Assembly (NCBI GenBank): GCA_022496185.1
Contig: WTXG01000046.1
Span: 62,001-126,000 of the forward strand
DNA length: 64,000 nt
Direction: 5' to 3'
Source of the DNA: Multifurca ochricompacta
Lineage: Eukaryota; Basidiomycota; Agaricomycetes; Russulales; Russulaceae
The notes below the pieces were generated by a model that was given only the letters and a program-made list of their open reading frames with translations, had not been told where the DNA came from and did no database searches. The translations under genes and the position numbers were made by a program. Positions 45,140 to 58,075 of the stretch are shown here, piece by piece; the stretch's first letter is position 1, and each line of letters starts with the position of its first letter.

Positions 45140-46219
45140 CTCCATTTCACAATCCCCCTCTCCCTTCCCATACTTTGTCTTGGGGACTGGCTCTACCTGT
45201 GTTTGATATGTGTACGTTGCTTCAGTGTGTGTGTGTGTGTGTGTGTGTGACATTGGAGGTGGATGGCCCGCCATGGGCTACAACGGACTCACTTGAGTTT
45301 AAAAGATACTGTGTACTCTACAATTTGCTGATAATACAACAAGGATCTCTTTCTCTTTAATCCATCTATCCAAATCACGCTCGTGTGATGACAAGGCTTT
45401 ATTACCCATGTTAGAGGTAGGTCAGTCGGCCGCAACTGCCCTAGCCTTAACCGACTCGCACCGGAATACCAGTACAAACTGACAATCATCATCATCATGT
45501 TTTGTTTTTGTGGATTTTGGCAAGTAAGGGATGAACCAAACTTGTATGTATCTGTCTGTATACGCAGTTCTGGATTGGACAAGTTAAGCCCTCTATTCGT
45601 TCAAGGATTGATGATGCATAATATGTGCTTGTCATTGCAACACCTGGATTAATAAATTGTAATTTAACTTGGGAGGTATATGATATAAGATTGGGAGTGT
45701 AGGGGGGGAGTGTAGGGGGGTTGGCTGGCTGATTTGTTCTTGATCTTGATGACTTGACTTCCTCCTAACAACCTTAAAAGCGTTCGTCTTACCTACCCCT
45801 TCTCTCAAAATAAAAAAAAAAAAAAAAAAAAAAACATTGTTCTTCGGCGCACGCACACGCCACAGACTAGAAGAGTGAAATTCTGGATCAGGCGAGAGAG
45901 GAGGGCACGTTACAAGAATCCTTAATTCCACAAACCATAACACATTACTAAGTACACAATTCGGACACAACAGTTAAAAGTGCAAGCAACAACGAAAAAA
46001 AAAAAAAAAAAGAAAGAGAAAGAGAAAGAGAGAGAAAAATTATGTCAACGACGACCGACACCCTCCCTCCCTCCATACGCTACAATCATTACGCTACCAC
46101 TCGCCGTACCCTTCTCGGTGCACCACTTGTCCTCTAGCTCCTAACTCCAGCCTCAGCTTTGATTTCCTTCCCGCCGCCGCTCGACAAAACATTATTATTA
46201 CAAATCCGACACGCTTCAA
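45140..46219. other. Convergent spacer between membrane protein gene and SMC2
   Basis: No supported gene in 1.1 kb. It includes a GT repeat at about 45224-45248, an A24 run at about 45811-45834 and an A-rich patch with GAGAAA words near 45993-46038. It is 3' flank for two converging genes. Confidence 0.55.
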
Positions 46220-49200
46220 CTAACGCTGAGCCGTACGTTCAACAATACTAGTCCCATCTCGAAAACGAGTACGAAAGAGTACGTTCGCATTGGTGAACAA
46301 TCCCTCCTTGAGAGAGACGACGATGAATTGGCTACCACGGAAACGGGTACGAAAGAGTGTGCCGATGTGTTGGGTATGTGATAAGTCCAGCGCCGCGTCG
46401 ATCTCGTCGAGTATATACATCGGTGCCGGTTTGAATTGTAAGAGAGCCATGATTAACGATAGAGCTATGAGTGACCTAATTGTTGTTTTGTTTTGTTTTT
46501 GCATGTGTGTGTGTGTGTTGGGTCAGAATAAAACCAAAACCCCTAGAGGAAACACATACCGCTGGCCACCGCTGAGTTCCGTCAGGCTTTGTTTCCATAC
46601 ACTACCGAGCTGAACTTTGATTTCGAGACCATCCATCAAGTCTTGACCGTCTGGAGGCTGCAATTTTGAAAAGTTCCCTGGGAGTAGCTCCGCAAAGATG
46701 CCACCAAAATCCCTGTAATTAAAAAAGAGAGAATAAAATAAAATAAAATAAAAATAAAAATAAACAGGGGGCGCGCATCATGTCTCAAACGCACCCGTTG
46801 ACCTTCTCCCACGTCGTCTTCAGGGCGTCGCGCTTGTACCGATCCAATTCTTCTATTGTCTGTTCGATCTTTTCCTTGTCCTTCAGGACAGTTCCGAGCA
46901 TCTTTTTGAGGCTCGCCTCACGCTTCTCGACCCTGGACAAGTACAGGTTAGTCTCAGCCAGGATGAGTAAGGTATTTCGTGGGCGGGGGACGGGACGGGA
47001 CGGACGCACGTATCGATCATGTTCATCACTTTCGGGTTCACTTTTTTCTTCATACCCCTTTGCTGTTCCTCCAACTCGCGGGCCTTGTCTTTCAATTGGC
47101 CAATATCGAGGTTGTTGAAATCATACTGTGATCGTGGCTGACCGAACAGACTGTATATGTAACCGACGGCACAATTAAAATCAACACATAGTGCGTGCTC
47201 TCAGTATAGGAAAAAAAGAAAAAAAAAGAAAAAAAAAAGAAAAGAAAAGAAAAGCCATAGCTAATCGATGAGGGGGGGAGGGGAGGATAGGAAATGGTCA
47301 CTCACTGGCTTTCCTCTGTGATCCATTCATACTGTTTCTCAAGGTTTGTCGCGCCGATGAGATGAGTCGCCTTTTCCTTGGCGAACCCCTGTACCTCATG
47401 CTCAAGTTTCTTGATCGCGACTTCTGCATCAGCCGCTGCCTGCTTCTTCGCCTTGATCACCTCGTCCAGTTCACGTAGTTCCGTATCGAATCGCGTCAGC
47501 GTAGCACGCTCTTCTTGCAACCTGCGCTCCGCCTCACCATGTTCCGTCTGTGATGGAAGGAGGAAGTGAAGTGAAGTTGGGTGAGGTTAGGTTTGTTACA
47601 CTCTCAGTCACGCGGGTTGTAAGGATGACTCACTTCGCTCTTTGCAACTTTGTCCGCTAGTACTTCGAGCTCCTTCCGCATCTTGTCTATGCCTGCCGAA
47701 GCGTTGTCGAGAGTCTCGCGCGCCGAGGTGATATCAGCCTTAATTTGTTCTGCATATTAATGGCAGACGTTCGGATGAACAAAAAAAAAAAAAAACAACA
47801 ACAAAAAAAGAGAACGGGGGCGACTAACCAAGTTCTAGCATTGCCGTTTGCATTTCTTTCTGCTGAGTCTTCACGCTCACGGCTTGCTTCTGTAAGGTCG
47901 CCTTTTGTTTCTGTATGTTCGCCTGAAGAAGGAAAGACAGCGTCAGATGTCGGGTGTTACCCCCTTGGCACTCGCAATGAATGATAGAGGACGGGTACTA
48001 TGAACCTTGAGCTCCTCGGTTTTCCCCTCCTTGTTGTTCTTGAACTCGTTCATGTCTTTCTCAAGCTTCTTGATCTCCGCCTTGGCAACCACCTGCTTCT
48101 CTTGCGCGCTCTTTAAAGCAGCCTCTATCTCGGTGATGGAACACCTGAGCTCTTCAATTTGTGCGCCAATCTAAAATTTAAAAAAATTAGGGGAGGGGAG
48201 GGGGAGGGGGGTTTATTTTTTCGGCTTCAGCTTTAGCAGACCGGACGAGTGAATGACGACGGCGACAATGAAAATAACACGTACCCGGGCGGCATTACTA
48301 CTCCCGATCTGTTCTTCCAACAACTTCAATTCATGCTCTTTGATCTCGAGCTCACGCGTGCGTGTTCTCCACGTATCCCTCGCCGCGCGCCCAGCAGCCT
48401 CCTCATGCTCAAGCGTCACCAGCGTCTCCCGCGCATGCACAACGCGCTCTTCTGCAGCGCGCAACTCCTGTGCCCGAATAAGTATACCAGAACCACTGGG
48501 CGCCGCGCCACCAGACATCGTCCCACTCGGCTCGTATACGTCCCCGTCGAGCGTGACGCTGCGCACGCCGACATCACGCGCGAAGGTCACGGCTTGAGCT
48601 GAAGCGGCGTCGTCGCAAATGAGGGTGTCGTTGAACACGAACGCGATCGCCTCTGCCACTTCCTCTGCGTAGCCGACGAGGGAGAGAGCCGGTCGCACCT
48701 TTCCAGGCGCGAGATGATTCGCACTTTGTAGTCTCTGTTTTTTTTTTTTTTTTTGGCCCAACTTGATGTCAGTAATGCTGCTGGGGAGAAGGTGGGGAGA
48801 CGCGGGAGGGGGTGGAGGGGTGGGGGAGGCAGGGTAGGACAACCGTACCTCGGCGGAGAGCCTAAACGCGCGGATCTTGTTCAGCGGGATGAGAGTCACA
48901 CGTTTTTTGATACCACCGCGCTCAAGCAGATCCTTGCCCGTGCGCTCGTCCTCCACGACGACATTGTACAGTTTGCCGCCCGCGGCGATCTCAAGCGCAG
49001 TGCTCTTTCCTTGATCCTCAGGCTTAAGCGCAAGGAGTGAAGCAACGAGGCCCTTGACCTTGCGCGCATCGAAGCCCGGCGGTGGTGAATAATTAAAATC
49101 GAGTTGTGACAACTTCGAACGCACTGCGTCGCGCTCCTATGATTTTGGGTCTACCAGTGAGCAAGCGTCTTGCTATCTTATCTTCATGCAAGGAGGGGAT

Positions 49201-51111
49201 TGTGGAGAGGAGCAACGAGAGGGGAGGGAGAAATGGGGAGGGGAATAAAATAACGTACCTGACTATAACGCATGACGACGTCCTTTGCCTTGTGCAGCGC
49301 ATCCTCGTTCGCTTCTTCCTTCTCCACGCTCCATCCAGTCGCGTCGACTTTCTTCCGCAACGTCTCAACGTCGGCCCGCATGCGCTTGATGTCGCGCTCG
49401 CCCTGCCCGGCCTCTCTTTCCACCGCCTTCCAACGCTTCTCCAGTTCTCCGAGCTCGCGTCTGTTCATATCGAGCCGCACGCGCGCCTGTTCCTCCTCAG
49501 CAGCTGCATGTGCCAGTCGCGCGCGGGCGTCCGCAATCTGGCCCATGTAACCCCCACCACCGGCAGACTGCGCCGAGGTACCCGCAAGGCCAGTGAGTAG
49601 CGTCTGAAGGAGGTCTTCCGCCAAGGAAAGCGCCGTCTGCGTCGCGGTATGTTTTTCTTTGACGGCGTTATATTCAGCTGTGACGGCATCCACCTGTGTC
49701 TTTTTCGCTGCTAGCGCAGCTTCAAGCTAGTCTAAGACATCAGCTAACCAACCATGCGAATATGTGATAAAAAAAAAAGATAAAAAAAGAAAGAGACGTA
49801 GCGTGAGCTCACCTCGTTCAGCTCTTGGGCAGAAGTATCGCGCGCGGCCTCTTCATCCTTGATGGCCCCCTCTTTGATCTCAGCTTGGGTACGCAGTTTG
49901 ATGACCGCCTTTTCGAGCTCTTTGGCTTCTTCCTCCATGCGGGTGACCTTCCCACCTTTCTTCAACTCGCGGTCGCGCTGCGTCTGCACGTCTATCCGGC
50001 TCTTCTCCGCGACGCCTGCCTCACGCGTCGCACGTTCCTTCTCGCGGCGCGCATGTGCAACATCGCGTTCCCGCTCGGCGATCTGTGCGTCCTTGCGTGA
50101 CGCTTTGGAGCGATGGTCCGACCATTCATATGCACGCAAGACGCGAGCGAGTCGCTCGAGTTCGGCGCTGGCCTTTTGATACTGCATAAAGGCGCGACGC
50201 TCGGAGCGAAGCGTGTCCAGCTTGGGCGTGATTTCTTCAGCTAGGAGGGCGGTGATCTCGTCTACGCGCTTCTCTTTCTTGCCCATCGTTTTCTTAGCCT
50301 TGTCTTTTCGCTCTTCAAACATGCGTGTGCCAGCAGCCTCTTCGACCATGCCAAGAATCTCTTTTGGACGCATGTTGAGTACCTATAAAGTATGAGATGA
50401 GTAAATGAAATGGGGGTAGGGGAGGAAGGTAAATATGGGCGCGGACTTTAGTGATGCGGCCTTGCATGATAAGGAAGTTGGGGTTATTGATGTTGAGTTG
50501 GACACTCTGGAAAATGGTTTGGATAATATTTTGCTGGGCTTTGTGGCCGTTCAGGAGATACTTGGAGATGTTTGGAAGGGCAATCTAACAAGATGTTATA
50601 AGGAAAGTACTTGAAGCGGAGCGATTTGGTGGGTAGATCGTTCATTCCAGTCAAGGATATGATTCGGTGTAGTCATCAGAACAGGGAGCGAATGGTAGAA
50701 GGAGGAATTCCAGTTCCAAAGAGTATTAATTTAACACATACCTGCCTGGTTACTGTTATCTGGGAATAATTCTCCATTCCAGGTGGGCTGTTCTCCCTAT
50801 CCGAATTATCAAATACGATGGTGACAGAAGCCTTGGTGATGCCAGCCTGTCCACGTTTATAGATGAGATCCTGTTGATTTTGGGCACGCATCTAAAGAAG
50901 AGGTGTCATGTCTGGAATAAGAATAAGTGTGCAGAACATGTACCGAGGACATGTTAGTGAGACCAAGGACGAAACAGATAGCGTCGAGAATGTTTGACTT
51001 CCCGGAGCCATTGAGACCAGTTATCGCATTGAAGGAAGAGTCCCATCCAGTGATTTGTGTTCTTACTGGGTAAGATTTGAATCCTTCGAGGATGAGTTCC
51101 TCGATACGCAT
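46220..51111 (-). CDS. SMC2: Condensin ATPase subunit SMC2
   Basis: Fifteen exons sum to 1178 codons: 50944-51111, 50742-50891, 50447-50584, 49813-50382, 49259-49726, 48849-49136, 48285-48734, 48006-48170, 47829-47922, 47634-47749, 47306-47547, 47010-47150, 46795-46932, 46560-46712, 46220-46475. The N-terminal head has [20 protein letters not shown] and Walker [10 protein letters not shown] (32-40). SMC2-specific stretches are [20 protein letters not shown] and [16 protein letters not shown]. Long charged coiled coils flank a hinge ([33 protein letters not shown]). The C-terminal head has signature LTELSGGQR and Walker [21 protein letters not shown] (DEIDA rather than the commoner DEVDA). SMC2 pairs with SMC4 in condensin to loop and compact mitotic chromosomes. 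It is divergent from the DUF262 gene. Confidence 0.95.
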
Positions 51112-51497
51112 GCTTTGAGGGTCGAGGATGAGTCGAGTGTCGAGTCGTCGAATGGGGTCGCGTGTGTTAACGCGATCACGTGAACGTCACGTGTAAATTG
51201 GCGCGGGGGATTGTACACAGCCTCGAAATCCAATCCAATCAATCAATCAATCAATCAATGCGATTGCGACTTTGTAGTATAAGTATGGAATAATGCGGTA
51301 GTTAACATACAATAAATTTAGTTGTTCACCTTAAATAAGAGGAGATGAGATGAGATGAGATTGAGATTGAGTATCACCACCCACGTGGCTTTGTTTGGTT
51401 TGTGTGGCTGTGTCGCAAATAAAACATCATCTCTCATCCATCTTCATATAAGTACTACAGGCAGGCGAGCGTGCCCTTTACGCCCAACAGCCTCGAC
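51112..51497. promoter_or_regulatory. Divergent promoter SMC2 / DUF262 gene
   Basis: These 386 bp contain an AATC tetramer run (about 51230-51260) and a GAGAT pentamer run (about 51340-51362). CACGTG-like ACGTGAACGTCACGTG words stand at about 51178-51193, close to SMC2. They resemble bHLH/bZIP sites (CACGTG, CGTCA), but binding is inferred only. Confidence 0.4.
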
Positions 51498-54400
51498 ATG
51501 TCATTTTCCGATTTTTATGCATCGGATCTCACTGATATAACAACATCATCCGATGAAGACGAGGTTTCTCCCCCCAAACCCAAAAACGGGAGCACAAAAA
51601 AACCAAAAATTGAAGAACGGCCTCCTTATACCATCACAAATACACTCAGACCACCACGATCAACCTCCTACTCCGTAAGATCTCTATACGGTACCTGTTT
51701 CTTTCTTTCTTTTATCATGCCCTCTACTCACTTTCTCCCCAGAACAAATCGTAGATGGGTCGATCAATTTAGATCCAGACTATCAAAGAGGTACATCTGC
51801 CTTTACACTACTGTCCACGATCTCATATAATCCACACCCCCATCGTCATCTTATACCCTCTAGATATAGTCTGGCCAGAGCAGAAACAAATTGGCCTCAT
51901 AGACTCTGTTTTTCGCAACTACTACATCCCCCCCATCATCTTTGGTGAGTTCGCCGATCTGGCCGTCCGGGTTTTTGGCCATTAAGTTTTGCTTTGGAGC
52001 CGTTTCTACTACGAGTGATGGGAGCGAGAGTCGCATTTGCATCGATGGAAAGCAACGCTTAACTTCAATACAAAAGTGAGTTTCCAGGTCTATCATGCTG
52101 CTTCATCACATCTCCTACTTATTCGCCAGATTTATGGATGGGCTGGTAAGTGCCTCTACCTTCAGTGATCTCTCGAGAGTGCAACCTCTATACTTGTGAT
52201 GAGAGCGCTTTATTGTAAACTCCCCCGATGGTAGATGTAACAAATGGGGTTTCGTTCCATTGGTTCTACCAGCGGAGTTGTTTACCATTCGGGCGCTCTC
52301 GGTGCTTTACTAATTTGAGAGTGTTACTATTTGTAGATTCCGCGTATGTCCATCCTATCTCCCTACCCTGTCTTGTAGCCTGAGATCTCATGTTAATCCA
52401 TCGATCATTGCAGACAGAGACCAGTAAATGTTTTCCTCCGCAAATTGGATTGTACTCTGACACTGGTTTCAGCATAACCGCCAAACGTTATTGGTGCAAG
52501 AAACAGGGTGCAAATGCACGCACACTGTTGCCAAAGACCCTGCAGCAATCTTTCGCAAATAAACAGATTGTATGTGTCGAATATGACAGCTTGACAGACG
52601 AGCAAGAACGTGAAATCTTCCAGGTCTGTCTCTGTACTCCATTCTTTTCATTCTTATCCACTCACAAGTGATCTCCAGCGTGTTCAACTCGGCGTGGCCC
52701 TTACGCCTGCAGGCATGTAACTAATTCAGGCCTCATCCGCATGCCAGCTAACGTACTGTAGAGCGCATGCAAGCCATTGCTGGTCCTTGGCCTAATTTCA
52801 TCCGCGAAATCCAGTCGCACGTGCTTGGGGATGACGGTTTTGGCAACTCCTTCGACTGGGGTCGTGCCCGCGGTCGCGACTTCCATGGACTGGCATCAAT
52901 TGTCTACCTCATTGAACATCTCCCCACATCCAAAGCACCGCCCTCCTCACAAACTATGGACAGGTGGTTGACACGTGCGATACCCGTCCCGCCTAAATTG
53001 CGCACCGGTGTACTCGACACTTTTCACGTGTATCGCTGCCTCGCGCAGGAGAAAATGTACAGGAAGCCTTTCACACAGCGCGTCTCGCCGATTGAGTTTG
53101 TCATGATTGGCGTGATGATCTACATGAAGCGTGAGATACTTAGTTTGACCCAGCTCAGCCATGCCGCGGAGAAAATGCGCGCTGACGTGCGTTCGGTGGA
53201 GAAGGACGTGCGCGCCAACGGACGTGTTAGCAGACTACTGTTCAAGTTTATCATGGAAAAATTACCAAGGCTTATCCTGCGCAGCGATGGGAAGGGAGAT
53301 AAAAGTGCCCAGTCCACGCTTCCTCCCATCTCCCATTCACCGGCATCGGCGCCACTTACGGCAACAGCAGCATCTCAAGCAGCGGCTGTAGCTTCAACAC
53401 CCACAATTAAGTCTGCGTCTGCATCAGCTCGTGCAGCTGGGCCAAAAAAGCGCAAGCGTCAAGTGGAGGAGGACGATAGCGATTCTTCCTCTGAGTCTGA
53501 AGGAGACGACGACGACGATTACGTCCCCACTCGGCGACGAACAAGAGGCCGCCCGTCCGCCAAAGTCGCACGTCCGACCACACCCGCCGAATCTCCTGAA
53601 CCTATCGTAACGCCCGCGTCCGCACCTCCACGTGTAACCTACGTTGCAGTGAAATCCGAAAAAGGCGCGACTACCACGCCAACTCCATCTCTGACGCCTG
53701 TAACTTCCACCACCACACAGTCAGAGACTTTCTTGGCCTCGTTGCCCCCCGCTCCCACTTTCCCCGCACTGCCCGATAATCCGTGGATTAAGACTGAACA
53801 GGGAGTGGTTTCGCTTCGCACGCCGATAGATCGCCTCGCCGCACTGCGCGCCGTGAGGGCTCGTGGCCAATTGACCAACAATGTCCCTCCAGCAGATGCT
53901 TCGTCTGATCAGCCGGCACCCGGTAGTGCTGCTGCGCCGATCGACCTCGACGCACTGGACAGGTTGCAGCAGCTTCTGACACTCTCGGCCGGGATCAGCG
54001 CCGTTATGAACGCCAGTCAGCAACAGCAACAGTTTCAGCAACAACAGCAATATCAAGCTCAATCACACCCATCACAATTAGCATCAACAACGCTATACCA
54101 CCAGCAACAACCGCAACAGCAGCAGCAATCACAACCGCAACAGCAACCGCAGCCGCAGCCGCAGTTACAAGAACAGAGTAACGGTAGCAAAATAGGCTCA
54201 GTTTTGGCATTGCAGCAGCTACAGGCCATTCTCTCGCTACAGCCCCAGCCACCACTACCACCACTACCACCACTACCACTACCACCACCACCACAGCAAC
54301 AGCAACAACAACAACAACAACAGCAGCAGCAGCAGCAGCAGCAGCAACAGCAACAACAGCAACAACAGCAACAACAGCCGCAGCCGCAGCCGCAGCAACA

Positions 54401-55472
54401 GCAGCAGAAACAACAACAACAGCCGCCGCCGCCGCAGCAGCAGCAGCATCATCATCATCATCACCATCATCGTCAGCAAATTCAACAAACACAAGAACCA
54501 CCTGCAGCCGTTCCGATTCCGATTCCGCACGTTACAGTGGCAGCGCAGCTACCCCCACGAGCAGTCAAGACTGAGCCTATGGAACGAGCGCGTGCCCCCG
54601 CACCGATGACGGCCCCGCGCGGTGCGGCCCTACAGCCGGGCCGCCTCGACTTTCGTAACAACCGTTCGCGATCTCGCGAACACGATCGGCGCGGTGGCAG
54701 TGCACGGCGCGAGTATGGCCAAGGTTACGATTACGGTGGCCGCGATTATCACCACCTTCGCCGTCCTCGCGAACGTTCTCGTTCCCACTCTCCCCGCTCC
54801 CGCTCTCGTTCACGTTCACGATCCCGTTCACGTTCTCGCTCCACGGGCGGCAAATCAAAATCTCGCTGGCCGCCCACCTCACCCACCGCCGATCGTCCTC
54901 GTCCTGTCGCTCCTCGTCCGCACTCGCGCTCGGTCTCACATTCGCAGGATAGGGATAGAGAAAGAGAAATGGCGGCGGCGGTGAGAGACCATGGGCCTCG
55001 GAATCAGAATGTAGGCCATCCTTCTCGTGGGCGGGAATGGCAACATCGTGGTGGTGGTGCCGGTCCTGGTCCTGGTCACGGTCTTGGCCCCGGTCATGGC
55101 CTTGGCCCTAGTCATGGTCTTGGACCCGGTCATGGACCCGGCCCTGGCTCAGGCGGCATTAACATCGGTATCGGTGGTAATGGTAGTGCTGGGGGTACTG
55201 GGGGGGTGGGAAACGGCGGTGGGCTTGGTACTGGGGGTAGCGGCGTCTCGAACATCGTGAGGAGGCGGAGTAGCCCCGGACCTGGTGTTCAACCTTCCCC
55301 TTTCAAATTCGATTTTACGCGCGAGCGAGCGCGACGGGAACGCGAATACGGTGAATTTCTGCGCAGTCGTGCGCAGCGGAGGTCGTCTTTTAGTGGTCCT
55401 GGTCCTGGTTCCGGTCCTAATTCCGGTCCTAGTTTCGGCAGTGAGTGGCCCAAGGCGGGGGGAATGTTCTGA
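51498..55472 (+). CDS. DUF262 (ParB-like) nuclear protein with poly-Gln and Arg-Ser tail
   Basis: Nine exons make 1123 residues: 51498-51690, 51744-51791, 51864-51944, 52000-52075, 52130-52145, 52337-52343, 52418-52623, 52679-52712, 52762-55472. The first ~360 residues form a DUF262 domain: LDPDYQRDIVWPEQKQIGLI, YYIPPIIF, ICIDGKQRLTSIQKF (the DGQQR motif as DGKQR), VCVEYDSLTDEQEREIFQRV and LGVALTPAERMQAI. The C-terminal half is disordered: nuclear signal PKKRKRQ (about 448), acidic patch, poly-Gln with His (about 640-790), an Arg-Ser run (about 893-915) and Gly/Pro repeats GHGLGP. Bacterial DUF262 domains bind or cleave nucleotides in phage-defence proteins; fungal members are uncharacterised. 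Its context suggests nuclear work, perhaps with RNA (inference). Exons of 16 and 7 nt and a GC-AG intron (52713-52761) are unusual. The acceptor before exon 7 has a second candidate at 52414 that would need an indel. Confidence 0.87.
54015..54480 (+). repeat. CAG/CAA repeat encoding poly-Gln in the DUF262 protein
   Basis: Several CAG/CAA arrays, mixed with CCG/CCA (Pro) and ending in CAT (His), encode an almost pure Gln stretch near 54294-54378 and flanking Gln/Pro segments. The codons are mixed CAG and CAA, so it is not a pure trinucleotide run and may be fairly stable. The antisense frame (54004-54501) reads poly-Val/Ala and is a shadow. Confidence 0.9.
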
Positions 55473-55708
55473 TTACCAAGTATGTATTTTCTAAACGATT
55501 GTATATGTCCCAGCCTCACCTTAGTTTTTTTTTGTTCTCTCTCTTCAGTGCTTAAGTGGTTGTGGAGCCAACAAAATTATATTTCGTCCCAAGGCTTTAC
55601 CCTTGCCCACAACAACTCTGAAGGGGGAAGAGATTATCAAATTGTCGTCGTCGTCGTTATCTGTCATGTAAAACTTTTACCCATTCTTTCTCCTTTAGCG
55701 CGATTTAA

Positions 55709-55766
<58 letters not shown>

Positions 55767-56449
55767 TGATGATTATACACGTTGTTGTTGGAATACTTGG
55801 AATACATCTCCGGGCCTTTTTGAGCCCGGTAGAAATACGTTTATGTACTACACGCGTGAAGTGGGCAAACCTGAGTGAAGTGAAATGTAGTCATGCAGTA
55901 CGCCGCATCACAATAGTACTAAATTGCATATTTTGATTATTACGATGGGGCATGCTATGGGAAGGAAGGATCTTACCTCAGTAAACCGCCACGCGCTGAT
56001 AAGCACGATAACTGAGGCTTGAATAATAGGAGGGAGAGAAGACTACGGATAAAAACCGGAAGAGTGCGGGAAGATGGAGGGTATCGCAAGTCCGTCTTCC
56101 CAATCCTTCCAAGACCTAGTCTAAATCACGGTACGACACGTTCCACACATTAACATACGGCTTTCGCGACTAAACAACTAAATAATCGCCTGTGGAAGCC
56201 TTTTATATACATATGTATAGCGTCGACCTCAGCTCGCGAGGACATTGTGGGCCTCTGATGGAACAAATAAGGCGCGATACCTGATGAGAAATAAGGCGAG
56301 GTGAGTTCAAAGCAGGAAACAGAAGTAAATGTTTGAAAATAGGTATCCACGGATAGCTTATCCAGGAGGAAGGTGAATGCCGATGGTGCAGAAAAGCTTT
56401 GCCGCTAACCAGCAAAACAGATTTCCCTAAGTCTGGCCCATCTGATAGA
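55473..56449. other. 3' flank of the DUF262 gene, no gene seen
   Basis: It contains an intron-like stretch just after the stop (AAGTATGT at about 55479 to CTTCAG near 55550), perhaps a 3'-UTR intron, and a CT dinucleotide run at 55711-55763. No protein is supported. Confidence 0.5.
55711..55763. repeat. CT dinucleotide microsatellite
   Basis: About 26 CT units in a row, in the 3' flank of the DUF262 gene. Simple repeat. Confidence 0.9.
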
Positions 56450-58075
56450 GAAACTCACAAATGAACGACTCCAGGTCGCCTGCCAAAGTTCATGCGGTGT
56501 AAACCAAAGTCCTCATAAACGCGATACTGACGTTAAACTGCCATGTCACCCTGAACGCCATGATCCCAGTTCGGGTCGTCGTAATACATGAGAGCTGAAC
56601 TGTTGGCAGATAGTATACCGTCCATGAATGCTGTCTCAACTTTACCTCAACACCCCAGTCGATTTCAGAGCCCTCCTCAGTGATGAAAATGTTCCCAAGC
56701 ACTCACACCCCGATGTAAGATTCAAACCCTCTCATATGTCACAGAGTGAGCTGTCGCAGTCCTTCAACACGCATAACACAGGTAGGGAATGGCACGATAG
56801 CCCCCCGAATAACCTCACACAGCCGTCTTGCTGATTTGAATGTACTGAGTGGCTTCATGATAGTCTGCAGCATTTGTCGGTAGGAAACACGCGGATTCAC
56901 ACATGGTCGACGACTGGGCCACTATTCAGGTTCACCCTCAGACACTTTCACCTAGTCTTGTGTCCTTGCCCTTTGCGTGTAAATAGAGAGGATATCGGCA
57001 TGTTCAGGTGATGGAGGGGCATTGCCAGCTAGACTCATCCTGGGTGTGTTGGGCACCTGCGTGTCATGCAGTTCACGATACATCTCCTCTTCCTTTGGAA
57101 TACCTGGAAGGTCAGTACGCCGGAAATCCTTGAGATAGTCCAGCTTTGTGCGCGCGACACCGTAGGCGATGTATCCAAACGCAGAATGACCAAGACGCCG
57201 CTTTGTATGCCATACAGCATATGGTTCGAGGTAACACCTGAGTTCCCGATCGGTGCTGTGATTGTCACGGACTAGGAACCTGCAAAGATCAGTTTTTCCA
57301 AGCCCTAGTACGTCTTCAGTTTGGAAAGCGCAGCCTCTGCCTTCTCGTATGCTAAGGGGGTAATAGTGGCGTCATAGCCGCAGTCGACTTCCGAAAAGAA
57401 CTAAAGGAGAGTGTCGGGTTGGCTAGCCCAGTTGAATGGCTCCGTGTATATGACTCTTCCGCGATCCCATAGAAGTAAGCAACCGTTTTCATCAGAAAAG
57501 AAGACAGAAAAGGAAGAGGACGCGGGATTGAGAACGATGAGGTGCCGAGGCTACGGCGATCAACCGGACACAGAGTCGGTAAGCGGAATTCGTCCATCGT
57601 ATGCGGTTTGATTATCGATCTCCCTCCTTTTTTTCATAAATTCGAGGGCGTGGAATATATTATCGTCTTTGATCTGGTTCTCGATCAACAAGTCAACCGA
57701 TCTCCAATCCAGTGACGTCGTGTTCTCGGGGCTCGTCCCAGACTCGTCAGAGCGAATACCCGAATAAACAGAGATGTCGGGCTTCGCACAGCATGATTTG
57801 CCTTAGCGAGAAGTGGTAATGATAAATTTGAGTTTGGGATAAAGGTCGGATGCCCTCGATTGCTTGCGTGTATGCCGGCTGTGAGCGTGGAAACCTCCAT
57901 GTACCAAATGAAAGTGGGACTGGTAAATTTGCCCTCATTCTGTGAGATAGATGGATGGGTAAACGACATTTCATCTGTGGCTCGTCCGGCGTGTGCTCCT
58001 GGGACAAATTCTGTTAAGAATTGTTGTCAGGCATGGGTCCAACGAACTGCTCCCATGCGTCAAAAGGTCACAACT
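56450..58075 (-). pseudogene. Decayed FunK1 kinase, copy 3
   Basis: Read 5' to 3' on the minus strand, homology to the intact FunK1 runs from the N-terminus (QFVGPMPD, then EMSFTHPSISQNEGKF near 57925-57972) to the post-HRD region. The best preserved block is FLVRDNHSTDRELRCYLEPY through SAFGYIAYGVARTKLDYLKD and ELHDTQVPNTP (about 57300-57030). Damage includes an indel right after PMPDNN (about 58030), frame loss after the first intron, a TAG in KLKTY-stop-GLEK (57305-57307), a TAG after RARTQD (about 56960), and a corrupted HRD segment around 56690 (only GNIFITEEG remains). The last recognisable part is TWQFNVSI near 56540. It is a direct neighbour of copy 4 in the same orientation. Confidence 0.8.

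Noticed and set aside
52414..52440. Exon start at 52414 giving IPHRD in the DUF262 gene
   Set aside because: It meets a stop three codons later unless a base is removed; the acceptor four bases downstream keeps the frame, so it was preferred.
54004..54501. Antisense frame of 165 codons rich in Val and Ala opposite the poly-Gln region
   Set aside because: It is the mirror of CAG/CAA codons in the DUF262 gene, a shadow of coding repeats.
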